The notes under the pieces are model-generated. The model was not told where the DNA came from and searched no databases. It saw only the letters and a program-made list of their open reading frames with translations. DNA of 64,000 nt, taken from assembly GCF_003287875.1 (NCBI RefSeq), contig NZ_QMKK01000024.1, positions 114,989 through 178,988 on the forward strand. The letters run 5' to 3'. A program made the translations under genes and the position numbers. Within the stretch, counting starts at the first letter, position 1, and the number at the start of each line of letters is the position of its first letter. Below are positions 51,224 through 61,253 of this stretch, in pieces. The DNA is from Martinezella tropici. Its GTDB lineage: Bacteria; Pseudomonadota; Alphaproteobacteria; Rhizobiales; Rhizobiaceae.

Positions 51224-54200
51224 ATGAAATTCAACAGACTGAGACTTGTCGGCTTCAAATCCTTCGTCGAACCGGCAGAATTCGTCATCGAGCGCGGCCT
51301 GACCGGCGTCGTCGGCCCCAACGGCTGCGGCAAGTCCAATCTTGTCGAAGCGCTGCGCTGGGTGATGGGCGAGAATTCCTACAAGAACATGCGCGCTTCC
51401 GGCATGGATGACGTGATCTTCTCCGGCTCCGGCAACCGCCCGGCCCGCAACACCGCCGAAGTGGGTCTCTACCTCGACAATAGCGATCGCACCGCACCCG
51501 CCGGCTTCAACGATAGCGACGAAATCCAGGTGACGCGCCGCATCGAGCGTGAGCAGGGCTCCGTCTATCGCATCAACGGCAAGGAAGCGCGCGCCAAGGA
51601 TGTGCAGCTGCTGTTTGCCGATGCCTCCACCGGCGCCCGCTCGCCGTCCATGGTTGGGCAGGGCCGTATCGGCGAGCTGATTCAGGCAAAGCCCCAGGCG
51701 AGACGCCAGCTGCTCGAAGAGGCGGCGGGCATTTCCGGCCTGCATTCGCGCCGGCATGAAGCCGAGCTGCGCCTGCGCGCTGCCGAAAGCAACCTCGAGC
51801 GGCTTGACGATGTGACGTCGCAGCTCGAAAGCCAGATCGAAAGCCTGAAGCGTCAGGCGCGGCAGGCCAACCGCTTCAAGATGCTCTCGGCCGATATTCG
51901 CGCCCGCGAAGCCATGCTGCTGCATATCCGCTGGGTGCAGGCCAAGGAAGCCGAAGCCGAGGCCGAAAGCGCGCTCAACCAGGCAACCGCGCTCGTCGCC
52001 GAAAAGGCGCAGATCCAGATGGAGGCGGCAAAGGCGCAGGGCATCGCCAGCTTCAAGCTGCCGGAACTGCGCGACGATGAGGCGAAGGCCGCCGCTGCTC
52101 TTCAGCGCCTGCAGATCGCCCGCTCGCAGCTGGAAGAGGATGTCAACCGCATCCTGCGGCGGCGCGACGAATTGATCCGTCGCCTGGCACAATTGGCTGA
52201 GGATATCAGCCGCGAGCAGCGGCTTGTCTCTGATAATGCCGCGATCCTGGCAAAGCTCGATGCCGAAGAGGCCGATCTCGCCGATATTCTCGCTGATTCC
52301 GGCAGGCTTGCCGAGGAAACGCGCGTCGCTTTCGAAGAGGCGGCCGCCAAGCTCGCCGACAGCGAGCGCATCTTTACCGCTCTGACCGCGGAACGCGCCG
52401 AAGCCGCGGCCGCCCGTAACCAGCTGGAGCGCGCCATCCGCGATCTGGCCGATCGCAAGATGCGGCTTGAGCGCCAGGCTGACGAAGCGAACGGCGAGCT
52501 TGCCGCCATTGACGAAAAGATGGCTGATCTGCCCGACCCCAGCGAAAAACGCGATATGGTCGAGGCGGCAGAAAACGTCGTTGCGGATGCGGAAAGCGAG
52601 ATCCAGCGCGTTGAAGCTGTTCTTGCCAAGGCGCGTGAAACCGAGGCGCTGTCGCGTGGCCCTGTCGAGCAGGCGCGGGCGCGTCTGAATGCGCTCGAAA
52701 CCGAGGCGCGGACCATTTCCAAGATGCTGGCGGCGGGTGATACGTCCGGCGCCTTTTCGCCGGTTGCCGAAGAGCTGCGCGTCGACCGCGGTTTTGAGAC
52801 GGCACTGGGCGCAGCGCTCGGGGATGACCTGGAATCCTCGCTCGATTCCGAGGCCCCAGTCTATTGGTCCGATAATGGCAGCGGCGCCACCGATCCGGCT
52901 CTGCCGGAAGGCGTCGCGCCCCTGATCACCCATGTCGGCGCGCCGGCGGCACTGACGCGGCGCCTGCGCCAGATCGGCATCGTTTCGGCCGAAGATGCCT
53001 TGCGGCTCATGCCGGACCTGAAGCCGGGACAGCGGCTGGTCACCAAGGACGGTGCGGTTTTCCGCTGGGATGGCCATGTGACCGGCGCCGATGCACCGAG
53101 TGCCGCTGCGTTGCGGCTGGCGCAGAAGAACCGTCTCTCCGAGCTGGAAGCGGAATCCGAGCTTGCGCGTGATGTGCTTGCCGAGGCCGAAAAGCGTCTG
53201 TCGGCCGCAGCCGAGGCAATCCAGGCCGAAGAGGGACAGCTGGCGACCGCCCGGGACGCCAGCCGGCTTGCGGCCCGGCATCTGGCCGAAGCGCGTGAAG
53301 CGCTCGCTGCCGCCGAGCGAGCCTCCGGCGATCTCATTCGCCGCCGCGACGTCATCGCCGAGGCGGTCAGCCGGTTGCGGGAGCAGTTGGAAGATGTGGC
53401 GTTGCAGGATGAAAATGCTCGCATCGAACTGGAAGACGCACCGGATCTCGACGCTATCGATCTGAAGCTGCGCAACCAGCAGGCGGAGGTCGCGACGGAT
53501 CGCGGCGCCCTTGCGGAAGCGCGTGCTCGCCATGAAGGCCTGAACCGCGAAAACGAGTCGCGGCAACGTCGTATCCTCGCGATCCGCCAGGAGCGCGATA
53601 CCTGGCGCCAGCGCGCTGCCAGCGCCGAGGAACACATTCAGACGCTGCGCGACCGTGAAGAGGAAGCGCGCGAAGAGGCGGCCGAACTTGATCTCGCCCC
53701 CGATGAATTCGACGACAAGCGCCGCGCCTTGATGAATGAGCTGCAGAAGGCCGAGGAGGCACGCCGACAGGCCGCCGACCGTCTCGCCGAAGCGGAGGTC
53801 GTTCAGCGCGAGGCCGATCGCCATGCGACGACGGCCCTCTCGCAACTGGCAGAAAGCCGGGAAAAGCGCGGCCGCGTCGAGGAGCGGCTGGTGTCTGCTC
53901 GTGAACGCCGGCAGGAGAGCGAACTGCGCATTCGTCAGGCGCTCAATGTCGAGCCGCACGAGGCCATGCGCCTGACCGGCGTTTCGGCAGTGCAGAACGT
54001 ACCCGACCTCCGCGAGGTCGAACGCGAGCTGGAACGGCTCAAGATCGAACGCGAGCGCCTTGGTGCCGTCAATCTGCGCGCCGAGGAGGAGAGCAAAGAG
54101 CTGACAGAGCGGCTGCAGGCGCTGATCAAGGAGCGCGATGATGTCATCGACGCCATCCGGAAGCTGCGCGGCGCGATCCAGAGCCTCAACCGCGAGGGCC

Positions 54201-54685
54201 GAGAACGTCTGATCGTCGCCTTCGATATCGTCAATGCGCAGTTTCAGCGGCTGTTCACCCATCTTTTCGGCGGCGGTACCGCCGAGCTGCAGCTCATCGA
54301 GTCGGACGATCCGCTGGAGGCGGGCCTCGAAATTCTCGCCCGCCCGCCGGGCAAGAAGCCGCAGACCATGACCCTGCTTTCGGGCGGCGAGCAGGCGCTG
54401 ACGGCCATGGCGCTGATCTTCGCCGTGTTCCTCACCAATCCCGCGCCGATCTGCGTTCTGGACGAAGTGGACGCGCCGCTCGATGACCACAATGTCGAGC
54501 GCTACTGTAATCTCATGGACGAGATGGCGGCCTCCACAGAGACCCGCTTCGTGGTCATCACCCATAATCCGATCACCATGGCCCGCATGAACCGGCTCTT
54601 CGGCGTGACCATGGCGGAGCAGGGCGTCTCCCAGCTCGTGTCCGTCGATCTGCAGACCGCCGAGCGGCTGCGCGAAATCGCTTGA
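51224..54685 (+). CDS. smc: Chromosome segregation protein SMC
   Basis: 1153 aa. Walker A GPNGCGKSN (about residues 31-39) in the N-terminal half, long coiled coils, a hinge at roughly 500-660 and the C-terminal signature LSGGEQALTAMALIFAVFL with Walker B PICVLDEVDAPLDDHN. It organises and segregates chromosomal DNA with ScpA/ScpB. Largely uninterrupted, normal length. Confidence 0.97.
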   Translation: MKFNRLRLVGFKSFVEPAEFVIERGLTGVVGPNGCGKSNLVEALRWVMGENSYKNMRASGMDDVIFSGSGNRPARNTAEVGLYLDNSDRTAPAGFNDSDEIQVTRRIEREQGSVYRINGKEARAKDVQLLFADASTGARSPSMVGQGRIGELIQAKPQARRQLLEEAAGISGLHSRRHEAELRLRAAESNLERLDDVTSQLESQIESLKRQARQANRFKMLSADIRAREAMLLHIRWVQAKEAEAEAESALNQATALVAEKAQIQMEAAKAQGIASFKLPELRDDEAKAAAALQRLQIARSQLEEDVNRILRRRDELIRRLAQLAEDISREQRLVSDNAAILAKLDAEEADLADILADSGRLAEETRVAFEEAAAKLADSERIFTALTAERAEAAAARNQLERAIRDLADRKMRLERQADEANGELAAIDEKMADLPDPSEKRDMVEAAENVVADAESEIQRVEAVLAKARETEALSRGPVEQARARLNALETEARTISKMLAAGDTSGAFSPVAEELRVDRGFETALGAALGDDLESSLDSEAPVYWSDNGSGATDPALPEGVAPLITHVGAPAALTRRLRQIGIVSAEDALRLMPDLKPGQRLVTKDGAVFRWDGHVTGADAPSAAALRLAQKNRLSELEAESELARDVLAEAEKRLSAAAEAIQAEEGQLATARDASRLAARHLAEAREALAAAERASGDLIRRRDVIAEAVSRLREQLEDVALQDENARIELEDAPDLDAIDLKLRNQQAEVATDRGALAEARARHEGLNRENESRQRRILAIRQERDTWRQRAASAEEHIQTLRDREEEAREEAAELDLAPDEFDDKRRALMNELQKAEEARRQAADRLAEAEVVQREADRHATTALSQLAESREKRGRVEERLVSARERRQESELRIRQALNVEPHEAMRLTGVSAVQNVPDLREVERELERLKIERERLGAVNLRAEEESKELTERLQALIKERDDVIDAIRKLRGAIQSLNREGRERLIVAFDIVNAQFQRLFTHLFGGGTAELQLIESDDPLEAGLEILARPPGKKPQTMTLLSGGEQALTAMALIFAVFLTNPAPICVLDEVDAPLDDHNVERYCNLMDEMAASTETRFVVITHNPITMARMNRLFGVTMAEQGVSQLVSVDLQTAERLREIA

Positions 54686-54824
54686 GCACTGTCCCCCGTC
54701 AGGATTGAGAAAACTGTTCCCGTTTCGACAAGAAATTGCTGCGTCGGCTGCCGTGCGTCATGAAAGCGTGCTAGTTTCGTTTTTCGATCAACAACATGGG
54801 CGCTGATCCGCCCGGAAGGGAAGT

Positions 54825-56150
54825 ATGTCTGGTTCGACTGGCGGTATTTTCGACATCCTCGGAATACTTGCCGTATTGCTGCTCGTCGCCGCCAACGGCT
54901 TTTTCGTTGCCGCCGAGTTCTCTCTGGTTTCCGTCCGTCGCAGCCGTGTGACGGAGCTCGTTGCCGAAGGGCGCATGAACGCCAAGGCGCTGCAGAAGGC
55001 AGTCGATAATCTCGATGCCAATCTGGCGGCGACACAGCTCGGCATCACCATTTCGTCGCTCGCCCTTGGTTGGGTCGGCGAACCTGCTCTTGCTCATCTG
55101 CTGGAGCCTCTGCTCGATTTTCTTCCCGGAACATGGGCCGCGGCTGGATCGCATGCGATCGCTGTCGCCATTTCCTTCATTATCATCACCGCGCTTCATA
55201 TCGTCCTTGGCGAGCTTGCGCCGAAGAGCCTGGCCTTGCAGCGCAGCGAGGGCACTGCGCTTGGTGTCGTGCGGGCGCTCGGCCTGTTCCTCTTCCTGTT
55301 GCGTCCGGCCATCACCGTGCTTAACGGCCTCGGCAATCTCGTCCTTCGCCTCTTCGGGCTGCGCCCGGGGGCGGGCGAGGGCTCGCTGCATTCGCCGGCC
55401 GAGATCAAGCTCCTGATCGCCGAAAGCCAGGAGGCCGGCCTGCTGGAACAAGCGCAGCAGGATCTGGTCGAACGCGTCTTCAATATCGGCGACCGCGACG
55501 TCTCCGATATCATGACGCCGCGGCTGGAGGTCGAATGGATCGATGCGGAGGACCCGCCGGAGGAAATGCAGAAAACCATTCGCGAAAGCCGGTTCGAGCA
55601 GCTTCTCGTCGGACGCGGATCGATCGACGAGCCGATCGGCATGATCCTGAAGAAGGATCTGCTTGACCAGCTTCTGAACGGCGAGCCGCTGAACCCGATG
55701 GCCGTCATCCGCCAGCCGCTGGTCGTTCACGAGTCCACAGCCGTCTTCAAGGTGCTTGAAAACTTCAAGCGCGCCCCCGTCCGCCTCGCCATGGTCATCG
55801 ACGAGTATGGCAGTCTGGAAGGCATCGTCACGCAGACGGATCTGCTGGAGGCGATTGCCGGCGATCTGCCTGACATCGACAACGACACGCCCGATGTCGT
55901 CGAGCGAGCCGATGGATCGTTGCTGATGGAAGGCATGATGCCGGTCTACGACGCCTTTGCCCGGCTCGGGCTGCGCTTCGGTGAAGAGGACGTCAATTTC
56001 CATACGCTTGCGGGCTTCGCTCTCTATCAGCTCGGCCATCTGCCCGAAGTGGGCGAAAGCTTTACCTTCGGCGGCTGGCATTTCGAGATCGTCGATCTCG
56101 ACGGCATGCGGATCGACAAGATTCTGGCACAGCGTGAGCCGCAGGCTTAG
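54825..56150 (+). CDS. CNNM/CorC (hemolysin C-like) transporter protein with CBS domains
   Basis: 441 aa. N-terminal DUF21 (CNNM) membrane domain, four hydrophobic helices (GILAVLLLVAANGFFVAAEFSLVSVRRSRVTELV; LGELAPKSLALQRSE). Two CBS domains follow (IMTPRLEVEWIDAED, then VLENFKRAPVRLAMVIDEYGSLEGIVTQTDLLEAI), and a C-terminal CorC domain. Proteins of this kind are implicated in Mg2+/Co2+ efflux. GGAAGGG precedes the ATG. Older name: hemolysin family. Confidence 0.92.
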   Translation: MSGSTGGIFDILGILAVLLLVAANGFFVAAEFSLVSVRRSRVTELVAEGRMNAKALQKAVDNLDANLAATQLGITISSLALGWVGEPALAHLLEPLLDFLPGTWAAAGSHAIAVAISFIIITALHIVLGELAPKSLALQRSEGTALGVVRALGLFLFLLRPAITVLNGLGNLVLRLFGLRPGAGEGSLHSPAEIKLLIAESQEAGLLEQAQQDLVERVFNIGDRDVSDIMTPRLEVEWIDAEDPPEEMQKTIRESRFEQLLVGRGSIDEPIGMILKKDLLDQLLNGEPLNPMAVIRQPLVVHESTAVFKVLENFKRAPVRLAMVIDEYGSLEGIVTQTDLLEAIAGDLPDIDNDTPDVVERADGSLLMEGMMPVYDAFARLGLRFGEEDVNFHTLAGFALYQLGHLPEVGESFTFGGWHFEIVDLDGMRIDKILAQREPQA

Positions 56151-56179
56151 CCGTTAGGAGCGCTGAAGTGATCTGGAGG

Positions 56180-56214
56180 CTCCCGGTTTTCGATCAATCG
56201 ATTGAAATCGGGAG
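56180..56214. other. Intergenic hairpin between the CNNM gene and ppdK
   Basis: CTCCCG (56180-56185) pairs with CGGGAG (56209-56214), with partial pairing (TTT/AAA) and an AATCGATT palindrome inside. No T run follows, so it may be a stabilising or weak termination structure. Confidence 0.35.
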
Positions 56215-56317
56215 GTCCGGATCATATTTATTGTGCAGCGCAACATTTTGCCGCATTTGTCGATTTTCATTTGTGGCTCAATGAATTAAGTTCAACCGGA
56301 GGAGTTGGACGGAGACG

Positions 56318-58984
56318 ATGACGAAGTGGGTCTATACATTCGGCGGCGGCAAGGCCGAGGGGGGCGCCGGCGATTTTGAACGGCTCGGCGGCAAGGGCGC
56401 TAACCTTGCTGAAATGTGCAATCTCGGCCTGCCAGTTCCGCCGGGGCTGACGATCGTCAGCGACGTCTGCGCTTTCTACTACAAGAATGGCCGTAACATC
56501 CCCGAAGAGCTGAAGCCGCAGGTCATGCAGGGCTTGCAGCGGATGGAGGCCATTACCGGGCGCAAGTTCGGCGATACCGTGCGGCCGTTGCTGGTTTCCG
56601 TACGTTCCGGCGGCCGTGCATCCATGCCGGGCATGATGGACACCGTCCTCAATCTCGGCCTCAACGATGCCACGGTGCAGGCGCTCGGCCATGATGCCGG
56701 TGACGCCCGCTTCGCCTGGGACAGCTATCGCCGCTTCATCCAGATGTATGCCGATGTTGTCATGGGCCTGGACAACGAGGTCTTCGAAGAGATTCTGGAG
56801 GATGAGAAGGCGCGGTTCGGCCACGAGTTCGATACTGACCTTACTGCCGTCGAATGGCAGCATGTCGTCTCGATCTACAAGACAGTCATCGAGGAAGAAT
56901 TGGGCGAAGCCTTCCCGCAGGAGCCGGAAGTGCAGCTCTGGGGTGCCGTCGGCGCGGTCTTTGCCAGCTGGATGAACGCCCGCGCCGTCACCTACCGGCA
57001 ATTGCACAATATTCCCGAGGGTTGGGGAACCGCCGTCAACATTCAGGCGATGGTGTTCGGCAATCTAGGCAATTCCTCCGCGACGGGCGTCGCCTTCACC
57101 CGCAATCCGTCGACCGGCGAGAAGGAGCTTTACGGCGAATTCCTTGTCAATGCGCAAGGAGAGGATGTCGTTGCCGGCATCCGCACGCCCCAGAGCATCA
57201 CGGAAGTCGCCCGCATCGCGTCGGGCTATGACAAGCCGTCGATGGAAAAGCTGATGCCTGAGGCCTTTGCCGAGTTTCGGAGCATCTGCGCGCAGCTGGA
57301 ATCGCACTACCGCGAGGTCCAGGATCTGGAATTCACCATCGAGCGCGGCAAGCTCTGGATGCTGCAGACCCGAAATGCCAAGCGAACTACCAAGGCGGCG
57401 ATGAAGATCGCCGTCGACATGGTCGATGAAGGGCTGATCTCGGAAGACGAAGCGGTTTCCCGCATCGAGCCGACGACGCTGGACCAGCTGCTGCACCCGA
57501 CGATCGACCTGCGCGTCCACCGCGAAGTTATCGGCTCCGGTCTCCCTGCATCGCCTGGTGCTGCCACCGGCGAGATCGTCTTCACCGCAGAAGAGGCAAT
57601 TATCGCTGAAGAGGAGGGCCGCAAAGCCATCCTCGTGCGCATCGAAACGAGCCCGGAAGACATTCACGGCATGCATGCCGCCGAGGCGATCCTGACCACA
57701 CGCGGCGGCATGACCAGCCATGCGGCGGTGGTTGCCCGCGGCATGGGCATTCCCTGCGTCGTCGGCGCCGGCACCATGCGCATCGACATGCGCAATGAGA
57801 AGCTGATCGGCATCGGCGTCACCTTGAAGAAGGGCGATATCGTCACGATCGATGGATCCACCGGTCAGGTCCTGAAGGGCGAAGTGCCGATGATCCAGCC
57901 GGAACTGTCGGGCGATTTCGGGCGCATCATGGCCTGGGCGGACCGCTCGCGGCGTATGACGGTGCGCACCAATGCCGACACACCCGCCGATGCGCGCGCC
58001 GCCCGCTCCTTCGGCGCCGAGGGCATCGGCCTTTGCCGTACTGAGCACATGTTCTTCGAGGGCGATCGCATCCATGTCATGCGCGAGATGATCCTTGCCG
58101 AAGACGAAAAGGGGCGCCGGGCCGCCCTTGCCAAGCTCATGCCGATGCAACGCCTCGATTTCACCGGCCTCTTCACCATCATGCATGGCCTGCCGGTGAC
58201 CATCCGCCTGCTAGATCCGCCGCTGCACGAATTCCTGCCGAAAACGGATGAGGAGATCGCCGAGGTTGCCGGCATCATGGGCATGGAGCCGGCCAGCCTG
58301 CGCCAGCGTGTCGATGCGCTGCACGAGTTCAATCCCATGCTCGGCCATCGCGGCTGCCGGCTGGCGATTTCCTATCCGGAGATCGTCGAGATGCAGGCTC
58401 GCGCGATTTTCGAAGCAGCGGTCCTCGCCGCACGCGAGACGGGGGCTGCCGTCGTGCCCGAGATTATGGTGCCGCTCGTCGGCCTGCGCTCTGAGCTTGA
58501 TTACGTCAAGGCCCGCATCGACGAGGTGGCGCGTGCCGTCATGACCGAAGCGAAGATGAAGATCGACTATCTCGTCGGCACGATGATCGAGCTGCCGCGC
58601 GCGGCCCTGCGCGCCCATATCATCGCCGAAGCGGCCGAGTTCTTCTCCTTCGGGACGAACGACCTGACCCAGACGACATTCGGCATGTCGCGCGATGACG
58701 CCGCCGCCTTCATCCCGACATACCAGCGCAAGGGCATCATCGAGCATGATCCTTTCATATCGCTCGATTTCGACGGGGTCGGCGAGCTCATTCGCATCGC
58801 GTCGGAGCGTGGCCGCCGTACCCGCAACGACATGAAGCTCGGCATTTGCGGTGAGCATGGTGGCGATCCCGCGTCCATCCACTTCTGCGAGGATATTGGG
58901 TTGGACTACGTATCCTGCTCACCGTTCCGCGTGCCGATCGCGCGGCTTGCGGCGGCGCAGGCGGCGATCAAAGGGCGAGCTTGA
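56318..58984 (+). CDS. ppdK: Pyruvate, phosphate dikinase
   Basis: 888 aa, normal. Order: N-terminal ATP-grasp domain (GGGKAEGGAGDFERLGGKGANLAEM), the phosphohistidine swivel domain with catalytic His in TRGGMTSHAAVVARGMGIPCVVGAG (about residue 466), and the C-terminal PEP/pyruvate TIM barrel with the active Cys in LGICGEHGGDP (about 843). It interconverts pyruvate + ATP + Pi with PEP + AMP + PPi. GGAGGAG precedes the start. Confidence 0.97.
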   Translation: MTKWVYTFGGGKAEGGAGDFERLGGKGANLAEMCNLGLPVPPGLTIVSDVCAFYYKNGRNIPEELKPQVMQGLQRMEAITGRKFGDTVRPLLVSVRSGGRASMPGMMDTVLNLGLNDATVQALGHDAGDARFAWDSYRRFIQMYADVVMGLDNEVFEEILEDEKARFGHEFDTDLTAVEWQHVVSIYKTVIEEELGEAFPQEPEVQLWGAVGAVFASWMNARAVTYRQLHNIPEGWGTAVNIQAMVFGNLGNSSATGVAFTRNPSTGEKELYGEFLVNAQGEDVVAGIRTPQSITEVARIASGYDKPSMEKLMPEAFAEFRSICAQLESHYREVQDLEFTIERGKLWMLQTRNAKRTTKAAMKIAVDMVDEGLISEDEAVSRIEPTTLDQLLHPTIDLRVHREVIGSGLPASPGAATGEIVFTAEEAIIAEEEGRKAILVRIETSPEDIHGMHAAEAILTTRGGMTSHAAVVARGMGIPCVVGAGTMRIDMRNEKLIGIGVTLKKGDIVTIDGSTGQVLKGEVPMIQPELSGDFGRIMAWADRSRRMTVRTNADTPADARAARSFGAEGIGLCRTEHMFFEGDRIHVMREMILAEDEKGRRAALAKLMPMQRLDFTGLFTIMHGLPVTIRLLDPPLHEFLPKTDEEIAEVAGIMGMEPASLRQRVDALHEFNPMLGHRGCRLAISYPEIVEMQARAIFEAAVLAARETGAAVVPEIMVPLVGLRSELDYVKARIDEVARAVMTEAKMKIDYLVGTMIELPRAALRAHIIAEAAEFFSFGTNDLTQTTFGMSRDDAAAFIPTYQRKGIIEHDPFISLDFDGVGELIRIASERGRRTRNDMKLGICGEHGGDPASIHFCEDIGLDYVSCSPFRVPIARLAAAQAAIKGRA

Positions 58985-58995
58985 TTTCCTTAAGG

Positions 58996-59271
58996 TCAGC
59001 GGCGCCAGTAGCCACGGTGATATACCGGGCCACCGACCACGATCGTCGGCCCCCAGAAGAAATCATCATTGCTTTCCATGAAGGCTCTTTGATCTGCTCG
59101 CCGGCTAAGATCCTGGTTCATCAGGCAGTTGGCAAAATTCTCCGACCCACGCCTGAAGCCGTAGCCGCTGCACCTCGCCTCGTCGGCCGCCCGGATTTCC
59201 TCGGCCGTCTGGCAGGAGGAAAGCACGAGGGTGATGGTGAGGAAGGAAAGGAGGGAAGCGGCTATACGCAT
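58996..59271 (-). CDS. Small secreted lipoprotein of unknown function
   Basis: 91 aa from an ATG at 59271 or so. Signal MRIAASLLSFLTITLVLSSC with lipobox LSSC. The mature part has CSGYGFRRGSENFANCLMNQDLSRRADQ, with two cysteines that can form a disulfide, and a Gly/Tyr/Trp-rich end (WGPTIVVGGPVYHRGYW). This pattern is seen in small rhizobial envelope proteins of unknown function. Convergent with ppdK, 11 bases between stops. Confidence 0.7.
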   Translation of the reverse strand: MRIAASLLSFLTITLVLSSCQTAEEIRAADEARCSGYGFRRGSENFANCLMNQDLSRRADQRAFMESNDDFFWGPTIVVGGPVYHRGYWRR

Positions 59272-59362
59272 GACTTTGTGTCCTGAATGCTGATGTGCAG
59301 ACACGAACTATAGCGCCGCGCGGCATGGCGCGAAAGGCACATCGGACCGTAGGCGGGATCGC

Positions 59363-59854
59363 CTATGCGGCTTCCTTCGGCTTTGCCGGCAATCGCCGCA
59401 GCACATCGACGAAGGCATCGGCAAACTGCAAAAGGTGCTCGGTTTCACTATCCGGTTGCAGCAACCGGATTTCCGTGCCGTCTTCGTCGAGCGCGGCAAA
59501 GAGAGTGTGCATCGTCGCATCGCCTTCGGGAATGCGGATGACCGCCAACCTGCGGCAATCGGGGATCAAGCCCGCGGCCGGAAGGTCGAACAGGAAGTCG
59601 CCGCGCACCGCCGAAGCGGCGTTTCGCACCGCTTCGCAGAAGCCAGGCTCTCCGCCGGAAAAGCCTTCGAGCGAAAGCTCCAGTTCCAGGAGTTCCAGCG
59701 GCAGGATCGGATCGGCCGCGTCGCCCCGGGCAATGGCCGCTGCCGGCAACGGTTTAGTGGCGGCGTCTTGAGAAACTATCGGTTCCATCTCACCAAGTCC
59801 TTTCACAGCCTCGATAAAACGCTGAAGAATGGCCTTTTTTGGGAATTTAAGCAA
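59363..59854 (-). CDS. Hypothetical protein, acidic, no clear domain
   Basis: 163 aa (an ATG at 59788 would give 141). Leu/Glu-rich, with a readable pattern of helices and strands (LELLELELSLEGFSGGEPGFC; RLAVIRIPEGDATMHTLFAALDEDGTEIRLLQPD) and no signal peptide or membrane helix. I do not recognise a family. It could be a real Rhizobiales-specific protein; codon use looks like neighbouring coding sequence. Confidence 0.55.
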   Translation of the reverse strand: MLKFPKKAILQRFIEAVKGLGEMEPIVSQDAATKPLPAAAIARGDAADPILPLELLELELSLEGFSGGEPGFCEAVRNAASAVRGDFLFDLPAAGLIPDCRRLAVIRIPEGDATMHTLFAALDEDGTEIRLLQPDSETEHLLQFADAFVDVLRRLPAKPKEAA

Positions 59855-60020
59855 GCGCTCACGTTTTTGGTCTAGGCGTTACTGGTTTCAGCCTTGACGA
59901 AACATGGGGCGTTGATGTCGTGACATTCGATTTATTTTCGCCGTTTCTTGATCTAAACATAAGTCGCTTTCCGGGATTCGGTGCATCCGCCTTCCGATCC
60001 GACGCGCCGACGAGCCCTTG

Positions 60021-60953
60021 ATGACCATCCGCTTCGACCGTCCCGTTTCATATGCCGCCCGCGCCGCGCGTTTGATCGCCTCATTTGCCCTGGTGCTCTG
60101 CGGGGTGACGCTGATCGGCTATCGTTTCGGGCCTCTGGAAACGCCTTATTTCGTGCTGCTGCTGCTGATTTCGGCCGGCTGCGCCGTGCTGTCGGTATTG
60201 CTGGCGCTGGTCGGCCTTGCCCAGCTTTGGCAGAACGCCGCCATCGGCGGCGTCTCCGCCGTCAAGGCGCTCGTCTATGCCGCCTTGCCGCTTGCCATTT
60301 TCGGCTTCGGCGCCGAGCGCTATTGGAGCCGGCCGCCGATCTACGAGATTTCGACCGATCTCAACGAGCCGCCGGAATGGCTGGCAGCGCCGGACGCCAG
60401 GCAGCTGTGGCTGCCGCCGCGCCATCTGGTGACGCAGCAGGAGCGTGAGGCGCAGTTCGATGCCTATCCCGCTTTGATCAGCCGGCGCTACGAGGGGGCT
60501 TCCGACCGCGTGCTGGAAGCGGTGCGCAAGGTCGCGCGTGACCGTCACATCATCATCGTCAAGGCGGATGGCGCCGACGTGGCCGACCCGAACGGCAATG
60601 CGAAGCCGAAGCGCCGCACCCGCCCGCAGACCGTCAATCCCGCGCAGAATGACAGTGCGGCGGGCGACGTGCCCGATATCGTCCCGGTGCCGACGCCGCG
60701 TCCCTTCCGTGATGGCGTGGCGGAGCTCATCCGCCAGAATACCGACGTCGTCCTGCAGGGAGAAACCCGCACCCGCATCTTCGGCCTGCCATGCGACATG
60801 TTGATCCGCATCCGCGAGGAGGCGGAAACCACGCTGGTCGATATCCGGGTCGCCTCCCGCTACGGCCAGAGCGATCTCGGCATCAGCGCCGACCTGGCTG
60901 ATGGCTATCTGAAGGCGCTGGATGCCGAGTTGCTCGGCATCGCCGGAAGCTGA
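60021..60953 (+). CDS. DUF1499 membrane protein
   Basis: 310 aa from ATG 60021 (TTG 60018 is an alternative). Three hydrophobic helices near the N-terminus (LIASFALVLCGVTLIGYRFG; YFVLLLLISAGCAVLSVLLALVGL; VYAALPLAIFGFG) precede the DUF1499 domain: YPALISRRYEGASDRVLEAVRKVARDR and ETTLVDIRVASRYGQSDLGISADLADGYLKAL. A Pro/Lys-rich insert (about 190-235) interrupts the domain. Function unknown. Confidence 0.85.
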   Translation: MTIRFDRPVSYAARAARLIASFALVLCGVTLIGYRFGPLETPYFVLLLLISAGCAVLSVLLALVGLAQLWQNAAIGGVSAVKALVYAALPLAIFGFGAERYWSRPPIYEISTDLNEPPEWLAAPDARQLWLPPRHLVTQQEREAQFDAYPALISRRYEGASDRVLEAVRKVARDRHIIIVKADGADVADPNGNAKPKRRTRPQTVNPAQNDSAAGDVPDIVPVPTPRPFRDGVAELIRQNTDVVLQGETRTRIFGLPCDMLIRIREEAETTLVDIRVASRYGQSDLGISADLADGYLKALDAELLGIAGS

Positions 60954-61013
60954 GCCTCGCCAGCCCTTCTTGGGGCGGGCAATCGTATGTGCGGCATGTC
61001 GGCGCCGTAAGCT

Positions 61014-61202
61014 CCTTCTCCCCTTGGGGAGAAGGTGGACCGAAGGGTCGGATGAGGGGGTTATCTATTTGAATTCATGGATTTTGATGGTCTTGGCGGG
61101 CACCCCCTCATCCGCCTGGCGGCACCTTCTCCCGCTGGGGAGAAGGGGGACAGCGGCAATCTCCGCTCATATGCGATACCCCTCTCCCCGACGGGAGAGG
61201 GG
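61014..61202. repeat. Composite palindromic element filling the gap after the DUF1499 gene
   Basis: CCTTCTCCCC pairs with GGGGAGAAGG (61014-61035). A distant inverted pair CGGATGAGGGGG (about 61050) and CCCCCTCATCCG (about 61103) follows. Two further hairpins are CCTTCTCCCGCTGGGGAGAAGG (about 61124-61146) and CCCCTCTCCCCGACGGGAGAGG (about 61179-61202). Similar mosaic repeats are common in Rhizobiaceae. The 300-base gap 60954-61253 contains little else. Confidence 0.7.
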
Positions 61203-61253
61203 ACCGTGCCTGCCATCAAACTTCTGAAATCGCCGATAGTCACCCGTCTCAGC

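Noticed and set aside
51092..54565. 1157-codon reverse ORF covering smc
   Set aside because: It is the antisense frame of smc, produced by high GC and codon bias. The plus-strand protein has all SMC motifs.
54771..56081. 436-codon reverse ORF opposite the CNNM/CorC gene
   Set aside because: Antisense frame; forward strand has DUF21 and CBS motifs and a good ribosome-binding site.
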